Notes: generated from the sequence alone by a model not told the origin. DNA of 64,000 nucleotides from CAJCIT01 sp963771305 (GCA_963771305.1 CAVYTS010000025.1:372001-436000), one strand, 5' to 3'; numbered from the stretch's first letter, positions 34,494 through 44,344 are shown. A program made the numbers and translations.

Positions 34494-36722
34494 CTAGCCT
34501 TGACGCAGCCTGGCCTGCCCACTCGCACTCTTCTTCGCAGCGGCTTTGGATTTGGGGGCTTCCTTCTCCGTTGGCGTGGTTCCCTGCGTTCCCGCGTAGA
34601 ACCGCCGATAGACATCCGCATTGCGGAGCACAACCTGGACGTAAGTACGCGTCTGGTCGAACGGAATGGTCTCAATGAACTCAGAAGGCTCGCGAAACGC
34701 GCCTCGCTGGCGCCACTGATCCACGCGCGATTTCCCCGCATTGTAGGCTGCAAGTGCTAGTTCAACTTCTCCGTTTAACTGATTGAGCAGGCTACGGAAA
34801 TAGTACGTACCAAGCTGCATGTTGCGATCCGGGGTCAGGAGGTCGGTCGTCCGGAAGCCTTTGATCTTCAAGCGGCGGGCGAGTTCGCGCCCCGTCGCGG
34901 GCTCCACCTGCATCAGCCCATAGGCATGCGCGTAAGAAATCACCTTTGGATTGAACTCCGATTCCTGGCGGATGAGCGCCCCAACCAGGAATGGATCCAG
35001 GTTGTTCTCGCGGCTGTCGCGATCCAAGGTTGTCCGGTAGGGCAGCGGGAAAGCGAGATGCCAGAAATCGAGCGGCGCCGAGCTGACGGGATACGACAGA
35101 TAACCCGGCGCATAGGCTTTGATATAGCGAACCGCCTGGTCGTATTCGTTCTGCGAGGACGCCAGTTTGGCAAGCTCATAGGCATAGATATGGGTCTGCT
35201 CGCCTTCCTCGCGCGCCCCGAATTTCAGTTCCGACTCTGCCCAATCGTTCAGGGCGAACGTTTCAAGGAGCTTCGCCCGGTCCAGCCGTCGCTGGGTGTC
35301 TTTATCGGGCACAAATGAAACAGGCGCGACGCGCACGGGGAACTGAATGCCCCGAATGAATTCCAACACGACCGGATCCGCGTCGGCAGAAGCGACCTTG
35401 GTCTCTTTCAACCTCTCCCTCCCAATGACGCCGTAGTACGTGTTGGGGAACAGCCGGACCAGCTCACTGAAGTACGCCCGAGCCGCCGCGTCATCGCCGC
35501 GCGTTTCTGCGAAGCGGCCCAGGTAATAGAGCGCGGCGTTGGCATCTACCGCATCGGGGTAGCGCTGAACTTGTTCGCGTAGCAGATCGAACGCGTCGAC
35601 CTTGTTTTGCGAGTACGCCGTGAAGGCCAGCCGCCAATGGCACCAGGCGGAGCGGGGATCGTCAGGAAAGCCGGCAGCACAGGCTTGATAGAGGGGCAGA
35701 TAGGTAGCAGGATCGCCATCAACGTTGGCCTGGTTCGCCACGAAGGTCAGGGCATCCAAGCGCCACGCCGAGTCGGGATGTTTTTGGGCAAGCTGATCGA
35801 GGTACTGCCGCACATCAGCAGTGCGGTCCAATTTACGGACGCTCCGGACGATGTAGGAGAGGCGCTCTGCGTCGGCATCCGGATCGTCCACATGCAGCCC
35901 CTTCAGGTACTCGAGCGCGGCCTTGGGATCTTTGTCCAGCAGGCGAGTGGCTCCGATACGCACGCGGGCCAGATCGAGTTGAGCACCAGCCAACTTGGGG
36001 AGGGCGGCCTCAAGATCCGCTCGTGCGGCGGCGTAGTTCTTCGCATCGAGTAGCTTCTTAGCACGGGCGAGCATGGCAGTCGCAGCCGGAGCCGGATACG
36101 CATCGCCGAGTTTCAGCTTCAGATCGGCAAGCGCCTGACTGGCATCCTCGGCTTCCTTCGCCTGAGGATAGCCATAGTAAACGCGCTGGAAATACTCCAC
36201 CGCTTGCGCGAAGTCGCCGTTCGCGCGAAAACATTGCGCGAGTAAAAAGTCCGCTTGCGGCTGGGTGATCCGGGCGTAGTGTTTGCGGATCAGATCAAGC
36301 GCCTGTTTGGGTTGGTCGTTTCCAAGATCGGCTTTGACTGCCAGTGCCGCGGCTGGCCCGGTCAGCGGAGACGCCGGCTTCTGGTCAAAAATGCGCGCGG
36401 CGGCTTTTCCGATCTCAGGATAATTCTTCAGGTTGTATTCGGCCTGCTCTCGAATGTACTCCGCATAATCTTCCAACTGCGGGACCTTGCTGGCGGCCTG
36501 TTTAGCGTATTCGGATGCGGTAGCGTAGTTACCCTGCGTCAGCTCACGCTGGGCGGCGGCAATAAGACCTGTGCCGCCGACGGCCTTCGCCTTGGGAGCA
36601 GTGGTTTTCTTGGTCTTCTTCTTAGAAGAAGCAGCGGTTGAAGCAGGAACCGGCGCTGAAGCACTGAGCAGAAGCAAACTGCAAAGCAGCGCGCCGAAAG
36701 CCGGGCGCACCCGCGCTCGCAC
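34494..36722 (-). CDS. Slt-type lytic transglycosylase with TPR-like helical repeats
   Basis: 742 residues from a GTG at 36722, which directly starts a signal peptide (RPAFGALLCSLLLLSASAPV). An upstream start at 36818 is possible but lacks a signal. A long superhelical TPR-like region (residues about 50-520) precedes the SLT catalytic domain: LVGALIRQESEFNPKVIS with catalytic Glu, AYGLMQVEPATGRELAR and LALAAYNAGKSRVDQW. It cleaves murein glycan strands to anhydromuropeptides in the periplasm. Size and layout resemble Slt70. Confidence 0.9.
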   Translation of the reverse strand: MRARVRPAFGALLCSLLLLSASAPVPASTAASSKKKTKKTTAPKAKAVGGTGLIAAAQRELTQGNYATASEYAKQAASKVPQLEDYAEYIREQAEYNLKNYPEIGKAAARIFDQKPASPLTGPAAALAVKADLGNDQPKQALDLIRKHYARITQPQADFLLAQCFRANGDFAQAVEYFQRVYYGYPQAKEAEDASQALADLKLKLGDAYPAPAATAMLARAKKLLDAKNYAAARADLEAALPKLAGAQLDLARVRIGATRLLDKDPKAALEYLKGLHVDDPDADAERLSYIVRSVRKLDRTADVRQYLDQLAQKHPDSAWRLDALTFVANQANVDGDPATYLPLYQACAAGFPDDPRSAWCHWRLAFTAYSQNKVDAFDLLREQVQRYPDAVDANAALYYLGRFAETRGDDAAARAYFSELVRLFPNTYYGVIGRERLKETKVASADADPVVLEFIRGIQFPVRVAPVSFVPDKDTQRRLDRAKLLETFALNDWAESELKFGAREEGEQTHIYAYELAKLASSQNEYDQAVRYIKAYAPGYLSYPVSSAPLDFWHLAFPLPYRTTLDRDSRENNLDPFLVGALIRQESEFNPKVISYAHAYGLMQVEPATGRELARRLKIKGFRTTDLLTPDRNMQLGTYYFRSLLNQLNGEVELALAAYNAGKSRVDQWRQRGAFREPSEFIETIPFDQTRTYVQVVLRNADVYRRFYAGTQGTTPTEKEAPKSKAAAKKSASGQARLRQG

Positions 36723-36768
36723 ACTAGTTGCCGCTACCGCAAAGATGCGACACGCGCCCAACAAAACC

Positions 36769-37665
36769 TCACTGCATTTGCCCAGGATAGTCGGCCCCCA
36801 GCAAGAACTCGTCACCATGCACGAGAGAACCCACCAGCTCCAGATGAAGATAATCGACCATTGTCGGAATGGTCATGAATTGAGTGCGGAATCCTTCACG
36901 AGCAGAATCGATTTCTTGTTTCAGGTATAGATAGATATCCTGGCGGTCGTTCCCTTTTTGACACAGCTCTGGCTTATAGAGCTGCATCTCGGCAACCTTG
37001 GTGCGGGCGAACCGCTGCGCCCGAATATGAAGAGTCCTCTGAGCCTCGTCCAAATCGGACCAGCGTGGCAACGAAGGCTTGGCGCGAGTCCCGGAAGTCT
37101 CCGGGCTCTCACCTTGAGCGTTCTGACTGCCCGCCGCTATCCTCCGGATGCGCTCCAGCATGGCAGAGGAGAAGGCCGACAGCAACTCAAGCCCATTCAA
37201 GTCCGTGTGATCGTCCGCCGAGGCAAAAAGCACAGCAGCGACCCGGTTCCGGTTCAGCGTCGGCATGAGAAAGGCGCGCTGCGGCTTATCGCCTGTAGAG
37301 AGAGTCTCAGAGACCTCCGCCGGCGTGCGCATCGTGACGACGGTGTCTTTCGACTCGACCGCATTGGAAAAGGCGGCAACGCTCGCCAAGGGGAGCACTA
37401 GATCGGGCGGCAAGTTGAGTCTCCGCCCACCAAGGACGCGCAAGTTTCCAGCGTCGAGCGCAAACAATGCAACCTGCGCGGCAAAAAGGGCCGCACCGTC
37501 CAGAACGGCGTCGACTAATTCGGACTCGCTTTCACTGTTTTTGAGCCGCCGGACAATCTGATTTAGCTCGTTGGTGGTCTCAGTTCGAGAGGCTCGGGAG
37601 GCTTTCTGACACGCCAGATCGAATTCCCGGACACAGGACTGCCAGACGGGATCTAGTGGATGCAT
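36769..37665 (-). CDS. GAF-like domain protein (hypothetical)
   Basis: 298 residues. The N-terminal two-thirds read like a GAF sensor (ESELVDAVLDGAALFAAQVA ... RAFLMPTLNRNRVAAVLFAS ... LELLSAFSSAMLERIRRI). The C-terminus (HIRAQRFARTKVAEMQLYKP ... QDIYLYLKQEIDSAREGF) is a helical module seen in acidobacterial regulatory proteins. No output domain is visible. It lies just upstream of the transglycosylase gene, with 46 bp between its stop and the preferred start there. Confidence 0.65.
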   Translation of the reverse strand: MHPLDPVWQSCVREFDLACQKASRASRTETTNELNQIVRRLKNSESESELVDAVLDGAALFAAQVALFALDAGNLRVLGGRRLNLPPDLVLPLASVAAFSNAVESKDTVVTMRTPAEVSETLSTGDKPQRAFLMPTLNRNRVAAVLFASADDHTDLNGLELLSAFSSAMLERIRRIAAGSQNAQGESPETSGTRAKPSLPRWSDLDEAQRTLHIRAQRFARTKVAEMQLYKPELCQKGNDRQDIYLYLKQEIDSAREGFRTQFMTIPTMVDYLHLELVGSLVHGDEFLLGADYPGQMQ

Positions 37666-37716
37666 GACATGCTACTTGATTTTAGCGAAGTGCGTTCAAA
37701 CGATCTTGATTATTTT

Positions 37717-40134
37717 CTAGCGTGCCGGTTTATTGAAGCCTGCAAGACCGGGCATAGCTGTCGCATTCTCGTCCACAGAAGGTAGCAGCGTGCTCACAAC
37801 ATGCAGCTGGCGCCGGCCGTTGGCAAGCTCGAAAATCAGCTTGCCATCTTGCCGGCTGGTGGCCTCGCCATCCCAGGACTCCTCGTCTTGCGTCGCCTGC
37901 AGGCCAATCAAGCGAACGCTGGGCCAGCCTGCTTCAAAGGACACTTGGTACTTGCCCGTCAGTTTTGAGAGATCGACTTCCTGTGTGAGGCTGAGGTCCT
38001 CACCGTCGAAGGTGCCCGCACTGCGAAGATTGCGTAGCGTCTCGCGTCCCGTGCCGGCTGTCTCCAAATGTCCGGACAAATCAACGTGTCCACCCTTCCA
38101 CGGGATACCGGTGACATCACCGGTGAGCTTGTATCGGGGATTGTTCTCGGAGAGGTTCGCCGAGCCCTTGGCCCGAATACTGCCCTGTTCCGAACTGATT
38201 TGCAACGAGCTGACTTGTATGGTCGCGGCATCCCAGATGACATGAGCCCGAAGGCTTCCAATCGCGACTCCGTTGACCGCCGTCTGGTTCACCGTAATGT
38301 CGCCTTCGAGATTGCGGCTTGCAAGCCAAGCCGGCAACTGCCTTCTGCCGCGCAGCCTGGAAAACAAACTGGATGATCGCAACGATGGTTCCAGCTGTGA
38401 TTCGGCCTGCGCAAGGTCCAGCGCATTCAGTTCCAGGCGTAGCCGTTCATGACGCGGACCTTTAGTCGCATAGTGGTACTCACCGCGAAACGGAACTCCA
38501 GCGGCAAGTCCGCTAAGGCGCGTCGCGTCGAGACCTGACTCATCGAAGCTGATATGCGCACCAACATCCGTGACAGGTTCTATCAAACCAGCCGCTTGCA
38601 AGGTGCCGCCTGAGACTTGGAGCAGACCGTTCCAAACCGGCTCGGCTGCCGCGTTATGGGAATAGTGAATCTGACCCGTGACCGAGCCACCGTCAAACGA
38701 CGAAAGTACAGGAAAGTCAGTGAACCAGCCGCGCAGGACCGTCGTTAACACTTTCAAGTCCCCTTGATCGGCACTTGCCGCCACCTGAACGCCGCGTGTA
38801 TCGGGGGAGTAGTCGGCTGACGCCTCCAGAATGTTCTTGCCATCGCTGCTGACGGCCATGTGATCGAGATGAATGTTTCCGCTGCTGATGGTTGCAGTCG
38901 CCTGACTCACTTGAAGAGCGGGCGCTCCGGGAAACGTGACGGCAAGGTCGTTCAGAGCGACCCCTCCCTCCATCCCCGCGCGGTTGGAGTAGCCCACGAC
39001 GCCGTCCAGCGTACCGGTGAGACCCAGTCCTGCGGGAATCCAGATGCCCATTCGTTGAGCGAGCGGCAATAGATTCCCGGCGGGCGCTTTGTCGAGTCGC
39101 GCGATCACTGACCACGATGCCTGCGTCAGAAAACGATTCGCACGCAGCTGAATCGTAACTGGTGTCGCATGCTTTCCCGGGGCCGCCAACGTCTCAAACT
39201 CAAACTGCTGTTCAGGCAAGTCGAGGGAGCCGCGGTAACCAATCCGCCAGTACTCGCCCTGCTTGGGCATCAAGTCCCAGCGGTGAACATCCCCCAGATC
39301 CAACTCGCCAGTGAGCCGAAGCGCGCTGGGTGGTCCTTCGACGTGAGCCTGCATGCCGACAGTGCCATGAATGCCGATGTCATATCCCTGAAAGAGGGTT
39401 GTGAGTTCGCTGAGATTGCTGGGATCCAGGGTGACGTCACCTTCCAGCGCATTCGAGTTGGCGTCATTCACGTTGACCAGCCAACTGGCCGACCCGCGAA
39501 AGTGTCCGAAACCGGTTCCGGACCGATCGGTGCGCGAGGGCGAACCAGCGAAGCGAATCGATAATCGGCCGGAGCGCTCCGGATAAAGATCGAGATCGGT
39601 GTCGGCAAGGTAGAAGGTCGTCTTTCGCACTCCCAACTTGAAGTCGATACGGGCACCCGTTAGTTCAACCGTGGGGAAGAATCCCAGCGGCGCTCGCCGC
39701 GGCGAACTCAGGCGGCCGATCAATTCGAGAAAGTTCCAGGTGCCATCGGACTGTTTGACGAGATTCAACGAGGGGCGATCCAGCTGCAGGCTGGAGATCT
39801 GGATCCTCCCGAGCAGCAGTTTGTCCGGCCTGACTCGCACGTTCAGAGCTTCGACAAAGGCAAACGGTTCCAATCCAAAACGCGGATCCTCGGAGATGCT
39901 GACATCCTCAAGCAGGAACCCGGGCCCAGACAAGATGGTGAAATGGACTTTTCCGATCTGGACTTTTCTACCGAGAGCGGATTGTAATGCGTGCTGGATT
40001 TCAGTGCCAAAGGCGGCCGCGTTGATGAAAGGCGCAATTATCCCGAGGAGCAGAAAAAGTGCGACGATCGCAATCGTTAGTTGAAGGATTCGGCGTCGAA
40101 GCGGGCGGACAAACGATTGTGAGCTACTTTTCAC
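37717..40134 (-). CDS. AsmA-family envelope protein
   Basis: About 805 residues from GTG 40134; a TTG at 40167 would add 11. A single N-terminal membrane anchor (ILQLTIAIVALFLLLGIIAP) precedes a long beta-rich AsmA/TamB-like body: LGRKVQIGKVHFTILSGPGF, ISSLQLDRPSLNLVKQSDG and TWNFLELIGRLSS are the conserved first repeat, with a C-terminal AsmA-like 2 region. Such proteins form hydrophobic grooves bridging inner and outer membranes, probably for phospholipid transfer. Monocistronic. Confidence 0.85.
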   Translation of the reverse strand: MKSSSQSFVRPLRRRILQLTIAIVALFLLLGIIAPFINAAAFGTEIQHALQSALGRKVQIGKVHFTILSGPGFLLEDVSISEDPRFGLEPFAFVEALNVRVRPDKLLLGRIQISSLQLDRPSLNLVKQSDGTWNFLELIGRLSSPRRAPLGFFPTVELTGARIDFKLGVRKTTFYLADTDLDLYPERSGRLSIRFAGSPSRTDRSGTGFGHFRGSASWLVNVNDANSNALEGDVTLDPSNLSELTTLFQGYDIGIHGTVGMQAHVEGPPSALRLTGELDLGDVHRWDLMPKQGEYWRIGYRGSLDLPEQQFEFETLAAPGKHATPVTIQLRANRFLTQASWSVIARLDKAPAGNLLPLAQRMGIWIPAGLGLTGTLDGVVGYSNRAGMEGGVALNDLAVTFPGAPALQVSQATATISSGNIHLDHMAVSSDGKNILEASADYSPDTRGVQVAASADQGDLKVLTTVLRGWFTDFPVLSSFDGGSVTGQIHYSHNAAAEPVWNGLLQVSGGTLQAAGLIEPVTDVGAHISFDESGLDATRLSGLAAGVPFRGEYHYATKGPRHERLRLELNALDLAQAESQLEPSLRSSSLFSRLRGRRQLPAWLASRNLEGDITVNQTAVNGVAIGSLRAHVIWDAATIQVSSLQISSEQGSIRAKGSANLSENNPRYKLTGDVTGIPWKGGHVDLSGHLETAGTGRETLRNLRSAGTFDGEDLSLTQEVDLSKLTGKYQVSFEAGWPSVRLIGLQATQDEESWDGEATSRQDGKLIFELANGRRQLHVVSTLLPSVDENATAMPGLAGFNKPAR

Positions 40135-40299
40135 TCTGGGCCTGGCTGCCAGCGCGGGGGCACGCAAAGGAATGGCGAAGCCGGACGGGCCATTCGCGCG
40201 TTACTCGCACAAACCACTTGATTATAGCGACGGCCAGCGCGCCAAGGCCGATCGCATGTTGCGCGTTCCTACCGACACCAGCATGCTATTCTCAACGCC

Positions 40300-40971
40300 G
40301 TGGTTTCACAAGTGGCCCGGGGCCTCGCGTTTCTTTTTGACCTTGATGGCGTCCTCATCGACTCCATGCCCATGCATACCGATGCCTGGCAGGCCTACTT
40401 GCGCCGACTGGGCATTGAGCAGCAATACATCCCCGAACGCATGCATGGCAAACGAAACTCCGAGCTGGTCCGGGAGCTGATCGACCCCGGTTTATCCGAC
40501 GACGTGGCGTTCGCACATGGAGCGGCCAAAGAACGGCTATTTCGGGAAATGATTCTCGCGGCCGACCTGGAGCGTTATCGCGTTCCGGGCGTGACGGCGT
40601 TTCTTGAAAGGTTCCGGGACGTACCGAAGGCGGTGGGCTCCAACGCAGAGCCGGCGAATATCGAGTTTGCGCTGGAGAGGCTCGGCTTGGCGCCCTATTT
40701 CAAAGTGAGAATTGACGGAAGCCAGGTGAAGAGGCCGAAGCCCTTTCCGGAGATCTACCTATTAGCGGCGGAGCGGTTGGGCATCGAACCGGCTGATTGC
40801 ATTGTTTTTGAAGATTCGCCCACCGGCGTTGCGGCTGGAGTGGCGGCAGGAATGCGCGTGGTTGGAATCGAGACCACTCCGACGACATTCGACGGTGTTG
40901 CCTTTCACGTCAAAAACTTTCTCGATCCGAGTCTGGACCTCTGGCTGAAGTCGCTCACAACGATGGCTTAG
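40300..40971 (+). CDS. HAD-superfamily phosphatase/phosphomutase (beta-PGM-like)
   Basis: 223 residues, GTG start. Motif I FLFDLDGVLIDSMPMHTDAW, cap domain HGKRNSELVRELI, motif II VGSNAEP (Ser replaced by the VGSN variant), motif III Lys in GSQVKRPKPFPEIYLLAAE and motif IV CIVFEDSPTGVAAG. This is the subclass of beta-phosphoglucomutase and small sugar-phosphate phosphatases. Substrate unknown. Confidence 0.88.
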   Translation: MVSQVARGLAFLFDLDGVLIDSMPMHTDAWQAYLRRLGIEQQYIPERMHGKRNSELVRELIDPGLSDDVAFAHGAAKERLFREMILAADLERYRVPGVTAFLERFRDVPKAVGSNAEPANIEFALERLGLAPYFKVRIDGSQVKRPKPFPEIYLLAAERLGIEPADCIVFEDSPTGVAAGVAAGMRVVGIETTPTTFDGVAFHVKNFLDPSLDLWLKSLTTMA

Positions 40972-41047
40972 CGCCGCCGGATCCGAGGCGGCCGATGGGC
41001 TCTGCCTTACTCTGGAGAAGTGGCATGATTCAGGCAATTGAAACCCA

Positions 41048-41545
41048 ATGAACCGGCGATCTCTTCTAAGAACAGCGTGTACAGGATTGGCTTGGGCGAT
41101 CTCTCCAAAGTTGTATTCCGCTGAGAAATACAGTGGGCCGAAGCCGAGAAAGAAGGACGTCCTGTATCTGGTTCACGGAGATAACATGATCGAGACAGAA
41201 GTGGTCAGCGCCCAGCAAACCTCCGGGAAGTACGGCGATGTATTTTCTGTTCCGGGCGCGTCGTCTCCTGTTCGTACGCCGCTGGCTGAGCCGATTTTCC
41301 TTTTGGCGGCTGACAAAATCTCGCCGGAAAGCCTGGGCCTCTTTCGCTTCGATGTCCGCAACGGGCAGCGCGAGATTGCGCTAACCGGAAAGAAGCGTAA
41401 GGCAGCCAGCAAGCAGTACCATTTGTCGCTTCGTCCTTATGAGGGGGGACTGTATCGCGTGGAGGCCGCCGAGGCGCTTGAACCCGGCGAGTATTCCATA
41501 TCGCCCGAGGGCTCGAATACGGCGTTCTGCTTCAGTGTTTTCTAA
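41048..41545 (+). CDS. Secreted hypothetical protein
   Basis: 165 residues. The leader NRRSLLRTACTGLAWAISP resembles a twin-arginine-like signal. The mature part is beta-rich (VLYLVHGDNMIETEVVSAQQ ... EPIFLLAADKISPESLGLFR ... LEPGEYSISPEGSNTAFCFS). Proteins ending in GEYALSPxGSNxxFCF-like strands are common in acidobacterial secretomes, but no function is known. Followed by a repeat-rich non-coding stretch. Confidence 0.65.
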   Translation: MNRRSLLRTACTGLAWAISPKLYSAEKYSGPKPRKKDVLYLVHGDNMIETEVVSAQQTSGKYGDVFSVPGASSPVRTPLAEPIFLLAADKISPESLGLFRFDVRNGQREIALTGKKRKAASKQYHLSLRPYEGGLYRVEAAEALEPGEYSISPEGSNTAFCFSVF

Positions 41546-41599
41546 GTGCTCACGTTCAGAAGTTCGATCACACGGCGCCATAACGCTTGCTGACGACGA

Positions 41600-41910
41600 G
41601 TCCGTGTGAGAACTCCCGCACAGAACCGCTCGCGTGAGAGTCTGTGTGAAAACTACAGCACTGAACGGCGCGCGTCAGCGAGCGGACCCACGACAAGGCC
41701 GACCGGGACAGGCCTCTGTCCCAAGGCGATCACGAAATCACTCTTGTCAACCCAAGCCGATTCGCCGCATGGACAGAGCGAGCCTTCCAAGATGCAGCAC
41801 AGTCGACTCGTCACTCTGTCCCAGAGTTTTCACACAGACTCGCGTGAGCAAGCGGACGCCTGCCCGAGTGGCGCCGGCTTTAGCTTGCTGAGCCGAGATT
41901 CATCTCGGCT
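41600..41910. repeat. Dispersed repeat cluster, family A (two copies) with inverted ends
   Basis: Two direct copies of the family A unit (about 41605-41637 and 41641-41690) lie here. GAGTCTGTGTGAAAACT at 41638-41654 is repeated exactly in reverse complement at 41825-41841, so a 204-bp segment is bounded by a perfect 17-bp inverted repeat. A separate hairpin AGCCGAGAT-tc-ATCTCGGCT sits at 41891-41910. The whole gap 41546-42133 shows no supported gene. Confidence 0.7.
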
Positions 41911-42133
41911 TTGCTTTCCATTCCGATTCCGAGCGACTGGTGGGATTTCACATAAACTCTGACGCGCGGCTCGCAAAGGCGTTGTGACACTGAAGGGAGC
42001 GGTTGACAACAATACGCGACCAAACTTGATGAAACCGACCACTAAGCTGGCGGCGGCCGGGCTGATCGGCCATCGAGCCGAGGCGGCCTCCGCGCCAAGC
42101 CGGTGCTTCGCCGCCTGCTAAAATCCCCAGTTG

Positions 42134-42508
42134 ATGTTTACCGGCCTGGAACACTTGGCGATCGCGTCGCCTAATCCCAAACAATTAGCGGAATGGTACG
42201 TCGATACACTTGGCTTTCGAATCAACTTCGAATACGACGGCAACTTCTTCATTCGTGCCAAGGATGGCGGCATGATCGAGATCATTCCATCGCAAGGAGA
42301 GCGCGGGGAAAGCCAGCCGCGCACCCCGGGACTTCGACACCTTGCAATTTCAGTCGCTGATTTTGACGCGGCTTATCGCCATTTGCAAACGCTTGGCGTC
42401 AAGTTTACCGGCGAGCCGTATGTGAACCAAGGCAATCGCCTGGTCTTCTTCAGCGACCTGGACGGCAATTTGGTGCATCTCATTCAGCGAGAGCAAACGC
42501 TACCCTAG
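42134..42508 (+). CDS. VOC/glyoxalase-family protein
   Basis: About 124 residues from ATG 42134. FTGLEHLAIASPNPKQLAEW with a His metal-ligand position opens the first module; LRHLAISVADFDAAYRHLQT and FFSDLDGNLVHLIQRE the second. This is a typical two-module VOC monomer binding a divalent metal. The substrate is unknown. It ends 15 bp before the MFS gene on the same strand, so likely cotranscribed. Confidence 0.85.
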   Translation: MFTGLEHLAIASPNPKQLAEWYVDTLGFRINFEYDGNFFIRAKDGGMIEIIPSQGERGESQPRTPGLRHLAISVADFDAAYRHLQTLGVKFTGEPYVNQGNRLVFFSDLDGNLVHLIQREQTLP

Positions 42509-42523
42509 GCGGACGCCCACAGC

Positions 42524-43744
42524 TTGTTCAAGCGCATCTTCAAAGCATTCGAATACCGCGATTTCCGGCTCATGTGGGTGGGGGCGTGCACATCGAGCAT
42601 CGGCACATGGATGCAAATCCTGGCCCAGAGCTGGCTGGTTTACCAACTCTCCAACAACCCCGTTTACCTGGGGATCGATCAGTTCCTGGGACAGATTCCG
42701 ATCTTCCTGTTCTCCTTGTTCGGCGGGGTGTTTGCCGACCGAAAGAGCAGGCGCAGCATACTGCTGGCGTCGCAAGTCATCCAGATGAGTTGCGCGTTTA
42801 TCCTGACCGCGCTGGCCGCGACAGGCACCGTGAAGGTTTGGCACATCTGGTGTCTTTCATTCACAGTAGGACTAGCGCAGGCCTTCGGCGGCCCAGCCTA
42901 CTCGGCGCTGGTGCCATCCCTGGTCGAAAAAAACAATCTGCAGAACGCCATTGCCTTGAATTCCATCCAGTTCAACCTTGCCCGCGTCATTGGCCCGGTG
43001 CTGGGAGGACTGGCTCTGACAAAGCTGGGAGCAGCCTGGTGTTTCGGTTTGAACGGCTTGTCATTCGTCGCCGTGATCATTACCCTGCTGGCGATTCGCG
43101 TTCCGTTCGTCCCCTCGAAGACGCAGGAGTCCGTCTTGGACAGCATGAAAGAAGGCTTCTCCTTCGTACTGAAGCGCGAGGGTATGGTTAGCTTGATTGC
43201 GCTGGCGTTCTTCATGACCATGTTGTCGTTCCCGATGATCTCTTTCCTTCCAGTGTTTGCGAAAGACGTCTTTCATGGAAACGCCAACACCTATATGTGG
43301 TTCCTGGTGGCCTCAGGAGCCGGATCGGTCACTGGTGCGCTGCTGGTGGCCGCCAGCAGAAAAGAGACGAGTCAATACCAGCGCGCTTTGATGGTTATGC
43401 TCGTGCTGGGATTGCTGATTGCCGGGTTCGGTTTTTCGAAGAACATTGGGCTGAGCTTATCCCTCCTGTTCGCAGGCGGAGCCGCTCTGATGATCGTCTT
43501 CGCTCTAAATTTGTCAATCGTGCAGGCCTACGTGGGAGATGCGATGCGCGGAAGGGTGATGAGCGTTTATAACGTGGCTTTCCGGGGCGGCATGCCGATG
43601 GGCAGCCTATTGAGTGGATTTCTCATCAAGCAGTCTTCGGCGCCCGCCGTAATGCAGGCCAACGGCCTAGCTGTGGTGGTTCTGGGTTTGCTGTTTCTGG
43701 TGTCACAGCGGCAGCGTGTGGCAACGACGGCCACTTCAGCTTAG
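42524..43744 (+). CDS. MFS exporter (EntS-like, MFS_3)
   Basis: 406 residues, 12 membrane segments, TTG start. The N-terminus FEYRDFRLMWVGACTSSIGT and WMQILAQSWLVYQLSNNP, then GVFADRKSRRSILL (motif A), belong to the MFS_3 group that includes the enterobactin exporter EntS. The substrate is not known. Follows a VOC protein gene. Confidence 0.88.
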   Translation: MFKRIFKAFEYRDFRLMWVGACTSSIGTWMQILAQSWLVYQLSNNPVYLGIDQFLGQIPIFLFSLFGGVFADRKSRRSILLASQVIQMSCAFILTALAATGTVKVWHIWCLSFTVGLAQAFGGPAYSALVPSLVEKNNLQNAIALNSIQFNLARVIGPVLGGLALTKLGAAWCFGLNGLSFVAVIITLLAIRVPFVPSKTQESVLDSMKEGFSFVLKREGMVSLIALAFFMTMLSFPMISFLPVFAKDVFHGNANTYMWFLVASGAGSVTGALLVAASRKETSQYQRALMVMLVLGLLIAGFGFSKNIGLSLSLLFAGGAALMIVFALNLSIVQAYVGDAMRGRVMSVYNVAFRGGMPMGSLLSGFLIKQSSAPAVMQANGLAVVVLGLLFLVSQRQRVATTATSA

Positions 43745-43747
43745 GCT

Positions 43748-44344
43748 TCACAGCTCATCGCTGAGAAGCCGGTCGAGCTTCTCGTGCAGTTCGAGCACAG
43801 CGGCGGTTAAATCTCTCAGCTTTTCCCGCAGCTCTTGCTGTGAGTCGGCGATAACCTGCATTTTTAGTTCAAGCGCTGCCAAACGGTCGAGCCCAACCAC
43901 CGCCCCCTGCTGCCGGGGGTCCGTTTCGCTTAGCTTTTGCGCCGCCATCTCTGCCCTCGTTTCCGCGAGCGCGAACCCCGACTCGTGAAGGATCTGTTGC
44001 GCGAGCGACTTGTCTCCCCGCAACAAGCCCAGCAAAAGGTGGCGGGTACCGAGGTGCCGGTGAGAAAGACGCTCCGTCTCTTCGGCAGCGTACGCAAGGA
44101 CCTTTTTGGCGCCTTCTGCAAGTGGTAAATCAACCGTAGTGGATATCTTATCCCTGGGCGGCATGTGAGTTTCGATAAGCGCGCGAGTTCGGTCGGGGTC
44201 AATGCGCTTACGAAGCTCGGCGTCTTCACGGAGCAATCCCAACAGAAGGTGTTCGGGTTCAATGAGGCTCGATCCAAATTGACTCGCCTCGTACCGGGCG
44301 AAGAAGATGACGCGGCGAGCGTGCTGCGTATAGCGTTCGAACAT
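43748..44344 (-). CDS. Stand-alone Clp N-terminal-domain protein
   Basis: 198 residues from ATG 44344. FERYTQHARRVIFFARYEAS and IEPEHLLLGLLRED form the first Clp-N repeat; AKKVLAYAAEETERLSHRHL and GTRHLLLGLLRGDKSLAQQI the second, exactly as in ClpC. There is no AAA+ module; instead a C-terminal coiled coil follows (LAALELKMQVIADSQQELRE ... ELHEKLDRLLSDEL). It may be an adaptor or decoy that binds Clp substrates or regulators (inference). Confidence 0.85.
   Translation of the reverse strand: MFERYTQHARRVIFFARYEASQFGSSLIEPEHLLLGLLREDAELRKRIDPDRTRALIETHMPPRDKISTTVDLPLAEGAKKVLAYAAEETERLSHRHLGTRHLLLGLLRGDKSLAQQILHESGFALAETRAEMAAQKLSETDPRQQGAVVGLDRLAALELKMQVIADSQQELREKLRDLTAAVLELHEKLDRLLSDEL

Noticed and set aside
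36769..36818. Longer N-terminus of the lytic transglycosylase starting at 36818
   Set aside because: It would overlap the upstream gene by 50 bp and lacks a signal peptide at its start; the GTG at 36722 gives a proper one.
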